Assembly: GCA_910586595.1 (NCBI GenBank)
Contig: CAJUJB010000012.1
Location: 1 to 64,000, forward strand
Direction: 5' to 3'
Source: an uncultured Muribaculaceae bacterium
GTDB taxonomy: Bacteria > Bacteroidota > Bacteroidia > Bacteroidales > Muribaculaceae
DNA length: 64,000 bases
How positions within the stretch are numbered: the stretch's first letter is position 1; each line of letters starts with the position of its first letter. The position numbers were made by a program, and so were the translations under genes. Below the pieces are notes generated by a model. The model worked only from the letters and a program-made list of their open reading frames with translations, was not told where the DNA came from and did no database searches. Of the stretch, positions 25,201-34,375 are shown piece after piece.

Positions 25201-26754
25201 CGAGTGGGCCCCTTCGGTATTTTCGTAAAATGCATACGCCTGCAGGTGACCATTGGGGTCATCGAGTGAAAGGTTTGCTTCAAGTTTATGCTCGTTTTCA
25301 ATTTTAAGTTCTGCTTCAAATCCCGTGTAGGAATATCCCTTGAATTCAAACTCATCCACTTGCGCGTTGAAGTCGGCATAAAGATGGCGTCCTTTGTTGG
25401 CTGTACCTTCCAGCGTGGCACTAAGTTTACCTAATTCGGTATTTCCGGTGAGCAGGTCGAGCTGAAGGCCTTCTGTCGAGATTTGGCCGGTGAATGATGT
25501 GCTTGCTCCGTGACGTGTGTAGTCGCCGGCTATATCGAACTCTCCTGGAGTGCCTAATCCGTGAATGTGGGCATATCCTTTCGCCAGAGTGCCTTCTCCT
25601 GAAAGCCCGAGTGTAAAATCGGGAATCTTGGCGAGCAATGTGGCAGTCTTGGCTGGCAGGAAGTGGCGACATATTGAGACTATTTCCCGGCCGTCGACAT
25701 TAAGTGCACCACGTGTGAGACTGAAGCTCAACTTTTCTTTGTCGAGCAGATCATGGCCAGAGCCGGTAAGCAATAATGATAAAGCTCCGCCACGGGCATC
25801 GCGGATGGCCAGTGTGCGCAGGTCGAGGGATGACAGCGAGCCCTCTGCGCACAAGTCAAGCGCGAGAAGGCAGTCGAGCTTCCCTAAGGCAGGTGAAAAG
25901 GCACTTAAGTCTGGAAGATAGATTGTATTGACGCCCTCGGTTGCGATATGGACATTCTCCCGGTTAAGGGCGGGGCGGATATCTGAGTATCCGTCATATC
26001 TCAGCTCTATGGGGTCGAATTCGAGATGGGAGGATGGCAAATCAAGACTGAAGTCATATAGTCGGGCGCCGTCGCGACCAAAATCTGCCTTAGCTTGAAG
26101 TGCTGAGATGGAGAAACCGCTACGCTCGTCGAACGAGAGGTGGTCGAGATGTACCCTATAGCGGTTGTTGCTTATCTGAGGGATGTATGCGTTGATAGCC
26201 AGGTCATTTACCGCGATGTGTTTCGCGTTAAATCGTCCGGAGTCGGGCTCTGCGGCCGAGAATACATCGTAGGCCAGTGAGGCATTACGCAGAACTACGG
26301 TATTGATGCGCAGTTCAAAAGCCTTTTCTTCCTTTGGTTCGTCGGAGCGCAGATGATCGATGATAGGCTGGATATTCAGTGGAGCATTGTCATCTGCTCG
26401 GTTTATGCGGATGTCGGCCCCGTCAACGAGGGCATAGTCGATTACGAGTTCGCCGGTGCGGAGAAAATGGTTGAGCTCGAAGCCGGCGCTTACATGATTG
26501 ACAGATGCCAGCGTGTCTGTCTTGATAGAAAGGCATACGTCGGAAACCGATAGCCGGTTGAAAGGGTGGATTAGTACCTTGCCTATGGATATGTCGGCTC
26601 CGAGCGTGCGCGAGAGCTCTGTGGCGGCAATGGCTCTGATGCGGTTCTGGACAGGCTCAATAGAGAGAAGCACATACACAGATACTGGCAGAAGAACCAG
26701 TAACAGCAGCAGCACAGAGACTACTGCGCGGAATATCTTCCATGCAATTCTCAT
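22219..26754 (-). CDS. tamB: Translocation and assembly module protein TamB
   Basis: 1511 residues. An N-terminal signal anchor (about 5-30, VLLLLLVLLPVSVYVLLS) is followed by a very long beta-rich periplasmic body of AsmA/DUF490-like repeats. The conserved C-terminal TamB domain covers about 1150-1470 (for example LNIWGKYTLAEGSYRFTLQD, then FDLEFPTLTSD). TamB bridges inner and outer membranes and moves phospholipids and/or helps outer-membrane protein assembly. Length and architecture are usual for Bacteroidales. It is a single gene with its own terminator; no tamA/BamA homologue is adjacent. Confidence 0.92.
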   Translation of the reverse strand: MRIAWKIFRAVVSVLLLLLVLLPVSVYVLLSIEPVQNRIRAIAATELSRTLGADISIGKVLIHPFNRLSVSDVCLSIKTDTLASVNHVSAGFELNHFLRTGELVIDYALVDGADIRINRADDNAPLNIQPIIDHLRSDEPKEEKAFELRINTVVLRNASLAYDVFSAAEPDSGRFNAKHIAVNDLAINAYIPQISNNRYRVHLDHLSFDERSGFSISALQAKADFGRDGARLYDFSLDLPSSHLEFDPIELRYDGYSDIRPALNRENVHIATEGVNTIYLPDLSAFSPALGKLDCLLALDLCAEGSLSSLDLRTLAIRDARGGALSLLLTGSGHDLLDKEKLSFSLTRGALNVDGREIVSICRHFLPAKTATLLAKIPDFTLGLSGEGTLAKGYAHIHGLGTPGEFDIAGDYTRHGASTSFTGQISTEGLQLDLLTGNTELGKLSATLEGTANKGRHLYADFNAQVDEFEFKGYSYTGFEAELKIENEHKLEANLSLDDPNGHLQAYAFYENTEGAHSLNATATASGIDFNALGFDKKHEGYRFAAKMNVSASGKDIDDLAGTAAVYDIRWLDRAGHGLKLSKFKAEAAPNDPEPTVKIESDILRGTIHGEYSFTTIGEQLRDMAASFLPALFDTDHEHKRQEKIRNNDFSFDFTLLPSQEVTEFLGLPVHVLYDVDIEGRIDSRNGRASVNVSAPYLRQGNKLLENTDIFAALDTTAADSRVYITSQFPTKKGDMAVSTLLRTANNRIDTHVDWTIERAIPLNGTIDFSTLLRGKPGKKGDATFPVDARIDFNPGTINFGDEVWKIQTSSVDISPMELNVDNFRLDAGTQSIDIDGTIGAAETDSLQVHLDHIALLPIFETLQIDNALIGGRATGTFTARDLLGGEPFFACPALHVDSIGYQRCTIGDADIRAGWDNPTRSFYLDADITGLEGRESKIKGNIMPFDEALDIDFYADSIPVDFLKPFMIAFTSSITGRASGHCRLFGTFKDIDLEGDVMADNVKLKVDFTGTSYIATDSVHIRPGVIELNNLTIRDTEGHTALLNGRVEHTCFHEPVFRFDITQARDFLSYNIGAKENPDWYGTIYGNGGASISGYPGVVNINVAMSTAPRSTFTFVLSDRLDAEDYSFITFRDVTPDSLRTRQEVTDDTPEAVKAFKNRGNTLADSPSQYNMDIRVDITKEAAMTLVMDPVGGDEIKAHGDGNLHLAYSSGNNDLNIWGKYTLAEGSYRFTLQDIIIKDFTIKEGSEIQFDGDPYGVKTKLEAYYATNANLTDLDESFLQDKDIARTNVPVHALMKVTGDIRQPSIDFDLEFPTLTSDTYRKVRSIVSTSDMMNRQIIYLLALNRFYTPDYMASTTKGSELFSVASSTISSQLGNLLGKLSDKWSIAPNLRSDRGDFSDVEVDVALSSRLLNNRLIFNGNFGYRDKTLNSNQFIGDFDIEYLLNKRGTWRLKAYNRYNDRNYYIRSAQTTQGLGIMFRRDFDSFLSFLRKLRPQKKQDSEDIKDQSSPKQ

Positions 26755-26798
26755 AGCTGTCGGCAGGTGTTGTGCATATGATGGTTATACAGATTGAT

Positions 26799-26832
26799 GG
26801 GCGTGCGCACATTTCAATGTGTACGCACGCCC
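26799..26832 (-). terminator. Terminator after malQ
   Basis: GGGCGTGCGCACAT and ATGTGTACGCACGCCC form a long GC-rich stem with one bulge, starting 17 nt past the malQ stop. Confidence 0.8.
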
Positions 26833-26849
26833 AGGAATAAGTCTTGTTA

Positions 26850-29525
26850 TCAGCGGCCCGAGTGCTTGATTTTCTCGAGCAGGTAAGTGTTGTATTCAGT
26901 ATGTGCTTGGAGATCCTCGATGGTCAGATGCATGCGGTAACGCCAGTAATGGCGTGAGTTGGCAGGTACATTGATCTGTTCTTCTCGCGGATCTTCGCGG
27001 CGGATCGAACCGTCGATTGAGAGCCAATCCTGAAGCGGAAGTATACATAGCATCGACGGCGACTGGAGATGCAGGTCTACAATCTTGTCGCATACCCAAG
27101 GCTCAGCATAATACGGTGCGGCTCCGCTCTCGTGGAGAACCTGATTGTAGTATTGCTGGCTCTTGGCACGGTCTTCTTCCCACCATTGGCGTATACCGCC
27201 CATGTCGTGGGTTGAGGTGGTGCATACCGAGAAATAGGGATAGCTCCATGTGTTTCCGAAGGCAGCGCCGGGGTCTTTAGGCATGCGTTGGATTTCGAGC
27301 GAGAGGATTTCGAGCTGCTGCATTACGGCAGGCACGCAAGCGGGAATCATGCCAAGGTCTTCTGCGCATACAAGCATATCGGTCGACTCGATGAGCGGGG
27401 GCAGCTTCCACATTGCTTTGCCGTACCAGAAGTCGTTATGACGGTGGTAGAAGAAGTCGTTGTAGAGGCGGTTAAAGCACCAGCGCTCATAGTCGTTGAG
27501 CGAGCGGTAGATGTAAGTGTACTGGGCGGAAATGCGCGGATGGAATTTACCTTTCTCAACCGGGTCTTCGATAAAGAGAACTTCATCGACGAGGCCGAGA
27601 AGACCGTCGCAGATGCGGGAGTTTTTCTCGTTTTTGGGCTGTGCGGCGAAGTAATCGGCAATCTTGCGTTGGGTGTCGAAGGCGGGCTTGAGCGCGTAGC
27701 GACCGTGACCTTTTTTGTCAAGGAAGGTCTTGATCACTTCTGAGGTATATTGTCCGAAGAAATCGGCAATGAAGTAATCCATTATATACGGCTTGGTCTG
27801 GAGATCGATGTCAATCCAGAAGTCGTAGTTGTAGCGGAGTTCATCAATCGAATAGGGCAGGGCCGGATTGAAGTAACCGAGAAGGCCATGGAGGGCATCC
27901 ATGGGGATTTGCCATATGCGGAAGAAGCCGAGGACGTGGTCGATGCGGTATGCGTCGAAGAATTCTGCCATTTTCCCGAAGCGGGCCTTCCACCATGCGA
28001 AACCGTCAAGATTCATCTCTTCCCAATTGTAGGTCGGGAAGCCCCAGTTCTGACCCAGAACGGAGAAGTCGTCTGGCGGAGCACCGGCCTGACAATCCAT
28101 GTTGAAGAGGCGCGAATCCTGCCATGCATCAGCGCTGGTGCGTGAGATGCCGATGGGTACGTCGCCTTTGAGTGCTATGCCGTGTGAATTGGCATACTCG
28201 TGCACGTGGCGCATCTGCTTGTCGAGATGGTATTGGAGGAAGCATACATAGTCAATTTCGGCGGGGGCCTCTTTTACTACGCGCTCAAGAACCTCGGGAG
28301 AATAAACGGCATATTCACCCCATTTGGTGAAGTCGGGGGTGGCGAAGCGGTCGCGGAGTGTGCAGAACGCTGCGTATGGGCGCAGCCAGTGCTCGTTGCG
28401 AGCTACGAAAGCCTTATATTCGTCAGATTCGAGAGTCTTGTTTCCCTCCTGGGCGAAAATCTCACGGAAATACTCGATCTTACCGTTGTTTACGCGCTCG
28501 TAGTCAACCTCCGGAAGTGCGTTTAGCTCAGCTGCAAGATCCTGATAATACTTGCGGCGCTTCGGATCTTTGAGTACGCCAATTTCTTCCAGACGGAGGA
28601 ACATCGGGTGAAGAGCGAAGGTGGAGTTGGCATTATAGGGGTACGAGTCGGTCCACGAGCCGGTCATTGTAGTGTCGTTGATAGGCAGAAGCTGAAGGAA
28701 AGTCTGTCCGGTAGACACAGCCCAGTCAACCATCGGGATGATGTCGTAGAAGTCGCCTACACCGAAGTCGGCTTTGCTGCGAAGCGAGAATACGGGAATG
28801 GCCGTACCTGCGCCACGCCACAGAGGAAGTGTATTGATAAACCGCATGCCGGAAAGAACGGTTGCGGCCTCCGGATCGGGGGTGATGCCAATACGGCGGT
28901 TTTCACCACCTTCCCATACAATCACTTCACCGGTGTGGGCGTCGATGATGAGGAATTTATACTCGGTGTCGGCGGTAAGTTCGCGTGAAGGCACATTCAC
29001 TTTCCAGAGAGGGAAGTCGGCGTTGCTGAGCTGGAGGGCTTTAGACGGCTCCCAGTTGCCGAGGTCGTGGCCTTCGCCGGTCACAGCAAGAATTTTGCCG
29101 TCACCGATCATCGGGGCGGAAATACACAAGGTTGTAAACCCAGCCTCCGGTTTTACGAAGGTCGCGGGGTTATGGTGCCTGCAAATACACTCTGTGAAGG
29201 CAGACGAGTAATAGGGTTTATCGAACGGTTGATCTTGCCAACGGTCGTAGATATTGTAGACCGAGGTGTCGGCTGAAGGTGAGAAAGTATTTCCATGGCC
29301 CCATTCATCCTTGATAGACCCATCGTCGCGGCGCACGAGGTAACGGTAGTGGAACGATTTGGTTCCGGCAGGAAGCTCGACGGCAGCCGACCATTTGTCG
29401 ATACCATCCAGGGTAAGTTTGACAGCCTTTGAGTAGTCGCCGGCGCCAAGTGCAGGTATATCTCCCGACACATAAACTGACTCACCCCAGTTTGTGCGGT
29501 AATCGATGTTGAAAATAAGCTTCAT
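26850..29525 (-). CDS. malQ: 4-alpha-glucanotransferase with two starch-binding modules
   Basis: 891 residues. Two N-terminal CBM20-type starch-binding domains (about 1-100 and 120-230; WGESVYVSGDIPALG and GHDLGNWEPSKAL) precede a GH77 catalytic barrel. The nucleophile Asp lies in AYRIDHVLGFF, the acid/base Glu in CAEDLG and the transition-state Asp in STHDMGG. It transfers maltosyl units between glucans in glycogen/maltodextrin metabolism and is cytosolic (no signal peptide). This arrangement matches plant DPE2-like and Bacteroidales MalQ. All catalytic residues are intact. Confidence 0.95.
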   Translation of the reverse strand: MKLIFNIDYRTNWGESVYVSGDIPALGAGDYSKAVKLTLDGIDKWSAAVELPAGTKSFHYRYLVRRDDGSIKDEWGHGNTFSPSADTSVYNIYDRWQDQPFDKPYYSSAFTECICRHHNPATFVKPEAGFTTLCISAPMIGDGKILAVTGEGHDLGNWEPSKALQLSNADFPLWKVNVPSRELTADTEYKFLIIDAHTGEVIVWEGGENRRIGITPDPEAATVLSGMRFINTLPLWRGAGTAIPVFSLRSKADFGVGDFYDIIPMVDWAVSTGQTFLQLLPINDTTMTGSWTDSYPYNANSTFALHPMFLRLEEIGVLKDPKRRKYYQDLAAELNALPEVDYERVNNGKIEYFREIFAQEGNKTLESDEYKAFVARNEHWLRPYAAFCTLRDRFATPDFTKWGEYAVYSPEVLERVVKEAPAEIDYVCFLQYHLDKQMRHVHEYANSHGIALKGDVPIGISRTSADAWQDSRLFNMDCQAGAPPDDFSVLGQNWGFPTYNWEEMNLDGFAWWKARFGKMAEFFDAYRIDHVLGFFRIWQIPMDALHGLLGYFNPALPYSIDELRYNYDFWIDIDLQTKPYIMDYFIADFFGQYTSEVIKTFLDKKGHGRYALKPAFDTQRKIADYFAAQPKNEKNSRICDGLLGLVDEVLFIEDPVEKGKFHPRISAQYTYIYRSLNDYERWCFNRLYNDFFYHRHNDFWYGKAMWKLPPLIESTDMLVCAEDLGMIPACVPAVMQQLEILSLEIQRMPKDPGAAFGNTWSYPYFSVCTTSTHDMGGIRQWWEEDRAKSQQYYNQVLHESGAAPYYAEPWVCDKIVDLHLQSPSMLCILPLQDWLSIDGSIRREDPREEQINVPANSRHYWRYRMHLTIEDLQAHTEYNTYLLEKIKHSGR

Positions 29526-29604
29526 AGAGCGTATAAGCGTATGATATTATAAGAAATAAGATGTCTTAATATGAGACGGAAGCCACTGACGACTTTCCGT
29601 ATTA

Positions 29605-29612
29605 CAAATTTA
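29605..29612 (-). promoter_or_regulatory. Possible malQ -7 box
   Basis: TAAATTTG on the minus strand fits TAnnTTTG, 79 nt before the malQ ATG. No TTTG is found at the right upstream spacing. Nothing else is evident in 29526-29675. Confidence 0.35.
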
Positions 29613-29675
29613 ATAATAAAATCTGAGCAGCCGGTTATATTAATAAATTTTTAACACAATGGCTTGACAATCCTA

Positions 29676-30200
29676 TCACTTCCGGTCAAAAACCGGATAG
29701 CTCAGGTAGCCGGTGCGGCACTTGAAATCCAACTCATTGCCGGTGCGTATGCGGCGATACTCCGAGAAGGATATGCTTATTTCTTTGGTGCGTCCGTCGG
29801 GAAACTTCACCTCTGCGTAGTAGGTGCTGATCTTCCGGCCTGTACGTATAGTGCGGCGCCCCGACCGCCGTGTTTCGTCATGTTCCTTACGGTATTTTTT
29901 CTCTACGGTCACCTGCTCGATGTGTTCGGTCGAAGTGTCAGCCAACTCATAATTCCCGCACAGTATGGCTGCCCAGCCTATCGCGCAGGCCAGTATTGCG
30001 CAAGCTATGGTATTCCAGGTGGTGCGCATGCGTTTGAACCGTCGTAATACGGCTGTGGCCGCTATGCCGATAACAACTCCGGGAACAACAGGGCGCCACC
30101 ACACAACAAGTGTATGGCCGTAATAATATACCCCAGCCCCTAAGGCAATCATGAGGCTGGCGATCCAAAGGAATATTAATATTCCACCGCTTGCCTTCAT
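29676..30200 (-). CDS. Membrane protein of unknown function
   Basis: 174 residues. There are about three N-terminal hydrophobic helices (ILIFLWIASLMIALGAGVYY, then VVPGVVIGIAATAVL and IACAILACAIGWAAIL). A soluble beta-rich tail follows with YYAEVKFPDGRTKEISISFS, a pattern seen in DUF3592-like proteins (YxxxVxF). It is the last gene of a run beginning with ispG or earlier and starts 1 nt after the lipoprotein stop, so it is co-translated. I do not recognise a specific function. Confidence 0.7.
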   Translation of the reverse strand: MKASGGILIFLWIASLMIALGAGVYYYGHTLVVWWRPVVPGVVIGIAATAVLRRFKRMRTTWNTIACAILACAIGWAAILCGNYELADTSTEHIEQVTVEKKYRKEHDETRRSGRRTIRTGRKISTYYAEVKFPDGRTKEISISFSEYRRIRTGNELDFKCRTGYLSYPVFDRK

Positions 30201-30201
30201 G

Positions 30202-30984
30202 TCAGAATTTAGCTATTTCGTCCGGAGAGATGATGACTATGACTGGCGTCTCCTCTTCGGTGGTCGGGTTGTAGATATACCGTGCGCCAATGCCGCATTC
30301 CTTCATCAACGCGAGCTGTGTCCTTCCGGATGGGTCGGATAGTTCTTCTCTCAGAGCCGTCTTGGTGGCCTCGGTAAGCTCGGGAATCACATCGCGCGGT
30401 ATAGTGATGATTGATGTATCGTAGCTGTAGTAAAAAGTGATATATTCTCCCTCGATGGCCACCGAGGTGAGGGTGAGGCCGTCGTCTATCGTCGACGGGC
30501 ACTGGCGGTTTGTGATGGCGACTATGCTCTCGAGCTGCGCACGGGCATTGTCTTCGTCTTCGGCCATCGTTGAAATCTCTTTGAGCTCAGAGGCGTCGAG
30601 AGAGATTACAATGCTGTCGCGTGATGTGGCGCCACGGAAGGTGTAAGCCAACGATGCATCGGCGTCTACCAGCGAATTGAGAAATGTCGATGCGCTGTCG
30701 CTGCGGAGAAAGGAACTCAGGAATGTCTTTTGTTCTGCCGTAACCTTTGAGAGACCGGCAATCTCCACTTCATCCTCGTTAACGACATAAGTAAGCACCA
30801 CACGGTTGGCTTTTTCATCATAGCGGGCACTCTCCATTACTCCGGTTGAGCCTAAATCAACCGGACAACTTCTGTCGATATTGTCGACCTGGAGGCGTAA
30901 GGTGTTTTTTTCAGGCTTGGAGCAGGATCCCAGGGCCAATAAGGCTAAGGCTGGGATGAGTAACAGACTACGTGAATTTTTCAT
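30202..30984 (-). CDS. Lipoprotein of unknown function
   Basis: 260 residues with a lipoprotein signal: hydrophobic stretch then LALGSC, acylated Cys21. The mature part is acidic and mixed alpha/beta. It has two similar halves (residues about 35-140 and 150-255), each with a Y-rich strand: VVLTYVVNEDEVEI and ITFYYSYDTSIITI. The two halves suggest an internal duplication. The start overlaps the M16 peptidase stop by 4 bp. It should sit in the periplasm or outer membrane. No catalytic motif is seen. Confidence 0.75.
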   Translation of the reverse strand: MKNSRSLLLIPALALLALGSCSKPEKNTLRLQVDNIDRSCPVDLGSTGVMESARYDEKANRVVLTYVVNEDEVEIAGLSKVTAEQKTFLSSFLRSDSASTFLNSLVDADASLAYTFRGATSRDSIVISLDASELKEISTMAEDEDNARAQLESIVAITNRQCPSTIDDGLTLTSVAIEGEYITFYYSYDTSIITIPRDVIPELTEATKTALREELSDPSGRTQLALMKECGIGARYIYNPTTEEETPVIVIISPDEIAKF

Positions 30985-32213
30985 TGCTTGGAGATGTACA
31001 CTAAAGATGAGGCCTCAAGCATCTTGCTTGCTAAGGCTGAGATGTCGGCGAGAGATACAGCTGCAATTTCGGCAGCTGTGCGGTCTATCGATTGAGCTTC
31101 GCCTCTGAAAAGAGTTGAGCGGGCGGCCGCCATGATACGGTTTTCGCGGTTTTCGCAGGCAATCGCGAGTTGCCCGATGTATTGTTTTTTTGCTTGTTCG
31201 AGTCTACGGATGGAGAGACTGCCGTCGGCCAGTTTGAGAAATACTTTTCTTGAAAGGCTTAAGCATCTTTCGAGGTCTTCTGGGTCGCAGCCGAAATAGA
31301 CGGTGAGTAATCCGCAGGAGGAGAACATTGCAGTAGATGCTTCGACAGAATATACCAGCCCGTATCTCTCGCGTAATTCTACATTTAGGAGGGAGTTCAT
31401 ACCAGGCCCTCCGATCATGTTGGAGAAGAGCTGCATGGCATGTCGTTTCGGAGAGAAAATACCGGCGTCACGGATGCCAAGCAACGCATGGGCCTGATGC
31501 GTGTCGAGTATTACCTTGTCGGCGAACTTTTCCACTTCAGGCGTGGTCATTGGCTGCAAAATCTCCTTCTCTCCGCTTGGTAAGTGGAAGTAACGCTCGA
31601 CCAACGCTGATATATGCGCCTCCGATTGTGGCCCGGAGTAAAATGCAACTATATTCCCGTTGCGGTAATTCCGCTCCAGAAACGATATGCAGTCGTGGCT
31701 TTGAAGGGCACGCACACTTTCTGGGGTGCCGAGTATGTTGTGTGCCAAGGAGCTCCCGGCTAAGGCCCGTTCCTCAAAGTCATCGTAGATTGCCTCCGAG
31801 GGGGTGTCTCTGTATGAATTTATCTCGTCGATGACTACCTCTCGTTCCTTTTCCAATTCTTTTTCCGGAAAACGCGAGTGGGCGGCAAGGTCGGCTATAA
31901 GTTCGATGGCTCGGGGTGCGTTGCCGGAGGGGAAAATGCTATATACCACAGTCTCCTCTTTGGTCGTATAGGCATTAAGTTCTCCACCGACCGCCTCCAT
32001 GCGGTTGATGATGTGCCACGATGAGCGTTTGTTGGTTCCTTTGAAGATGGTATGTTCTACAAAATGTGCCAGCCCTTCTTCGCCCGGGCGCTCATCCGCA
32101 CTGCCTGCACGTACCGCAATGCCGAAAATGCCTGCCCCGGCAGAGCGCTGGTGTATGTGCACCAGACGCATTCCGCCGGGAAGACAGCTCACAACAGGAT
32201 TGGGGAGTTTCAC
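30981..32213 (-). CDS. M16 family zinc metallopeptidase (processing-peptidase type)
   Basis: 410 residues, one M16 unit pair. The inverted zinc motif HFVEH (His50, Glu53, His54) is followed by the third ligand near Glu130 in REVVIDEINSY, about 76 residues on as the family requires. The C-terminal half carries the usual GGPGMNSLLNVELRERYGLVYSV segment (R/Y substrate residues). No signal peptide is visible, so it is probably cytosolic. It overlaps ispG upstream and the lipoprotein gene downstream by 4 bp each. Substrate unknown. Confidence 0.92.
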   Translation of the reverse strand: MKLPNPVVSCLPGGMRLVHIHQRSAGAGIFGIAVRAGSADERPGEEGLAHFVEHTIFKGTNKRSSWHIINRMEAVGGELNAYTTKEETVVYSIFPSGNAPRAIELIADLAAHSRFPEKELEKEREVVIDEINSYRDTPSEAIYDDFEERALAGSSLAHNILGTPESVRALQSHDCISFLERNYRNGNIVAFYSGPQSEAHISALVERYFHLPSGEKEILQPMTTPEVEKFADKVILDTHQAHALLGIRDAGIFSPKRHAMQLFSNMIGGPGMNSLLNVELRERYGLVYSVEASTAMFSSCGLLTVYFGCDPEDLERCLSLSRKVFLKLADGSLSIRRLEQAKKQYIGQLAIACENRENRIMAAARSTLFRGEAQSIDRTAAEIAAVSLADISALASKMLEASSLVYISKQ

Positions 32214-33814
32214 TTCTTTTCTCCTTTCTCAATCCACAAGCCGTCGGCCTTGATCAAGTCTACTAGATCATCCAAGGCTTTGTCCTGAGGTATATTTTTC
32301 TTTACGCATTCGGTGCCTCGATAAAGGCTTACATTGCCTGCGGCAGCCCCTACATAGCCGTAATCTGCGCCGGCCATTTCGCCCGGGCCGTTGACTATGC
32401 AGCCCATTACCGCGATTTTGAGGTGCTTCAGGTGAAGACAGGCCTCTTTCACCCGTTCAAGAGCTTCCGGTAGGGCGAAGAGGGTGCGTCCACACCCGGG
32501 GCAGGCTACGATTTCGGCCTGGTATCGGGCAAGACCGGCAGCCTGGACAATTTTTCGGCATAAATCAGCACTCTCCTCAGGCGTCAGCAAAGGCGACGAG
32601 ATGCCCACCGCGTCGCGATAGCCTTCAAGCAAGAGTGCTCCAAGATCTACTGATGCGGCGATAATCAATTGTTCTTTCTCGGTTATTTCGGGGTATTCGA
32701 GAAGAATAAGCACTGGCTTATCGCTACATTTTTCTATTTCCTTTCGGATGTGGGCTATGCGTCCGCGTCCGTCAGCTTTTAAAATTTGTATGGTTGGATC
32801 GGATTGCAGTCGTTCGGCGGTGAGGTCATCGTGGAGAATAGCCGTGGAATTATTGCCTCCCACACCTGTACTGGACTCTGCCGACCGACGTCGTCCTTGG
32901 GTCCGCTGGAAATGATTATTTCCGGCCGCCGCAAGATTTTCCATGCAGTGATCGATAATCATACGGGCAACCGGCACTTCATTCTCAGGGGCCTCACTTA
33001 GTGAGACGCGTATGGTGTCACCTATGCCATCGCTCAAAAGAGACCCTATACCGACAGCCGACTTGATGCGTCCTTCGAGGGCATTTCCGGCCTCTGTCAC
33101 ACCAAGGTGGAGAGGATAGGCCATACCTTCCTCATCCATCTTTGCCACAAGCAGGCGCACCGTGTCTGTCATAACCGGAACATCTGAGGCTTTGATGGAG
33201 ACGACCACATCGTCGAAGTGCTCGTCACGGCAAATGCGAAGATATTCAAGAGCCGACTCAACCATGCCCTCTGCGCCGTCGCCGAACCGGCTCATTACAC
33301 GGTCGCTGAGTGACCCATGGTTGACTCCTACTCGTATAGCGGTGCCATGGCTCCGGCAAAGATCCAGAAATGGAACGAATTTCTCTCGTATCTTTTCAAG
33401 CTCGGCTGCATATTCCTCATCTGTAAAATCCATTTTCTTGAATGTGCGTCCGGGGTCGAAAAAGTTACCTGGATTGATACGTACCTTTTCGACGTGCTTG
33501 GCTGCTTCGAATGCGGCTGCCGGATTGAAATGGATGTCGGCAACCAGAGGCACATCGCAGCCTTGCTCGCGCAAGTTGCGGCTGATGGCTGCCAGATTGG
33601 CTGCGTGGTTTACGCCCTGTGCGGTAAGACGAACCAATTCGGCCCCTGAGGCTGCGATTGAAGCCACTTGAGCGACCGAGGCGTCGGTGTCGAGTGTGGA
33701 TGTGGTGGTCATTGACTGAACCACAATGGGGTAGGGCGCGCCTATGGTAAGGTTTGCCACATGTGCCGGATTGACTTTCCGGCGCAATGTGGCTGAAAGC
33801 TGATGATTAGACAC
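32210..33814 (-). CDS. ispG: 4-hydroxy-3-methylbut-2-en-1-yl diphosphate synthase
   Basis: 534 residues, longer than the ~370-residue form of Gammaproteobacteria. It has the extra middle domain found in Bacteroidota and plants. An N-terminal TIM barrel starts PIVVQSMTTTSTLDTDASV. The C-terminal domain holds the 4Fe-4S cysteines in CPGCGRT and MGCIVNGPGE. It makes HMBPP in the methylerythritol phosphate route to isoprenoids. It lies 12 nt after purE and overlaps the M16 peptidase by 4 bp. Confidence 0.96.
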   Translation of the reverse strand: MSNHQLSATLRRKVNPAHVANLTIGAPYPIVVQSMTTTSTLDTDASVAQVASIAASGAELVRLTAQGVNHAANLAAISRNLREQGCDVPLVADIHFNPAAAFEAAKHVEKVRINPGNFFDPGRTFKKMDFTDEEYAAELEKIREKFVPFLDLCRSHGTAIRVGVNHGSLSDRVMSRFGDGAEGMVESALEYLRICRDEHFDDVVVSIKASDVPVMTDTVRLLVAKMDEEGMAYPLHLGVTEAGNALEGRIKSAVGIGSLLSDGIGDTIRVSLSEAPENEVPVARMIIDHCMENLAAAGNNHFQRTQGRRRSAESSTGVGGNNSTAILHDDLTAERLQSDPTIQILKADGRGRIAHIRKEIEKCSDKPVLILLEYPEITEKEQLIIAASVDLGALLLEGYRDAVGISSPLLTPEESADLCRKIVQAAGLARYQAEIVACPGCGRTLFALPEALERVKEACLHLKHLKIAVMGCIVNGPGEMAGADYGYVGAAAGNVSLYRGTECVKKNIPQDKALDDLVDLIKADGLWIEKGEKK

Positions 33815-33826
33815 GGATGCGGAGTT

Positions 33827-34333
33827 TCAGTTTGTTTTGTATTTGTAATCTGAGATGGCAGCCAATTCAGCATCGGCCTTCTCTACTTTTGATGAGAGGG
33901 TGGCGCAGTATGCTGCATAGCGCTCTGCAACCTCCTGATCGCTCAGAGAAAGAATACGCACGGCCAATACGGCGGCATTCAGGGCTGCGTTAATACCTAC
34001 GGTGGCGGTTGGAATGCCCGGAGGCATCTGGACGATGGAATATAAGGCGTCGATGCCGTCGAGGGTTGAGGCGATAGGTACGCCGATAACAGGCAGAGGC
34101 GTGAGGGCCGAAATTACTCCGGGCAGAGCGGCAGCCATACCTGCGGCGGCTATTATGACCTTTACGCCGCGGTCTTTAGCTCCGGTTGCGAAACGCTCCA
34201 CGGCAGCTGGTGTGCGATGAGCGCTCAGGGCGTGCATTTCAAATGGAACCTGCATCTGCTCAAGGAAGTCGGCTGCTTTACGCATTACGGGCAGGTCGGA
34301 AGTGCTGCCCATGATTATGCTTACGGTGCACAT
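33827..34333 (-). CDS. purE: N5-carboxyaminoimidazole ribonucleotide mutase
   Basis: 168 residues, standard class I PurE. Substrate motifs are GSTSDLPVM near the N-terminus, LSAHRTP (about 37-43) and the glycine-rich [12 protein letters not shown]. It moves the carboxyl group in purine biosynthesis. It sits in the trpS-rpoN-PAP2-purE-ispG run, away from other purine genes. The gap to ispG is 12 nt. Confidence 0.96.
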   Translation of the reverse strand: MCTVSIIMGSTSDLPVMRKAADFLEQMQVPFEMHALSAHRTPAAVERFATGAKDRGVKVIIAAAGMAAALPGVISALTPLPVIGVPIASTLDGIDALYSIVQMPPGIPTATVGINAALNAAVLAVRILSLSDQEVAERYAAYCATLSSKVEKADAELAAISDYKYKTN

Positions 34334-34375
34334 ATTGTGATAGATGTGGTTGATTGGTGATTATGAGGAAATTAT

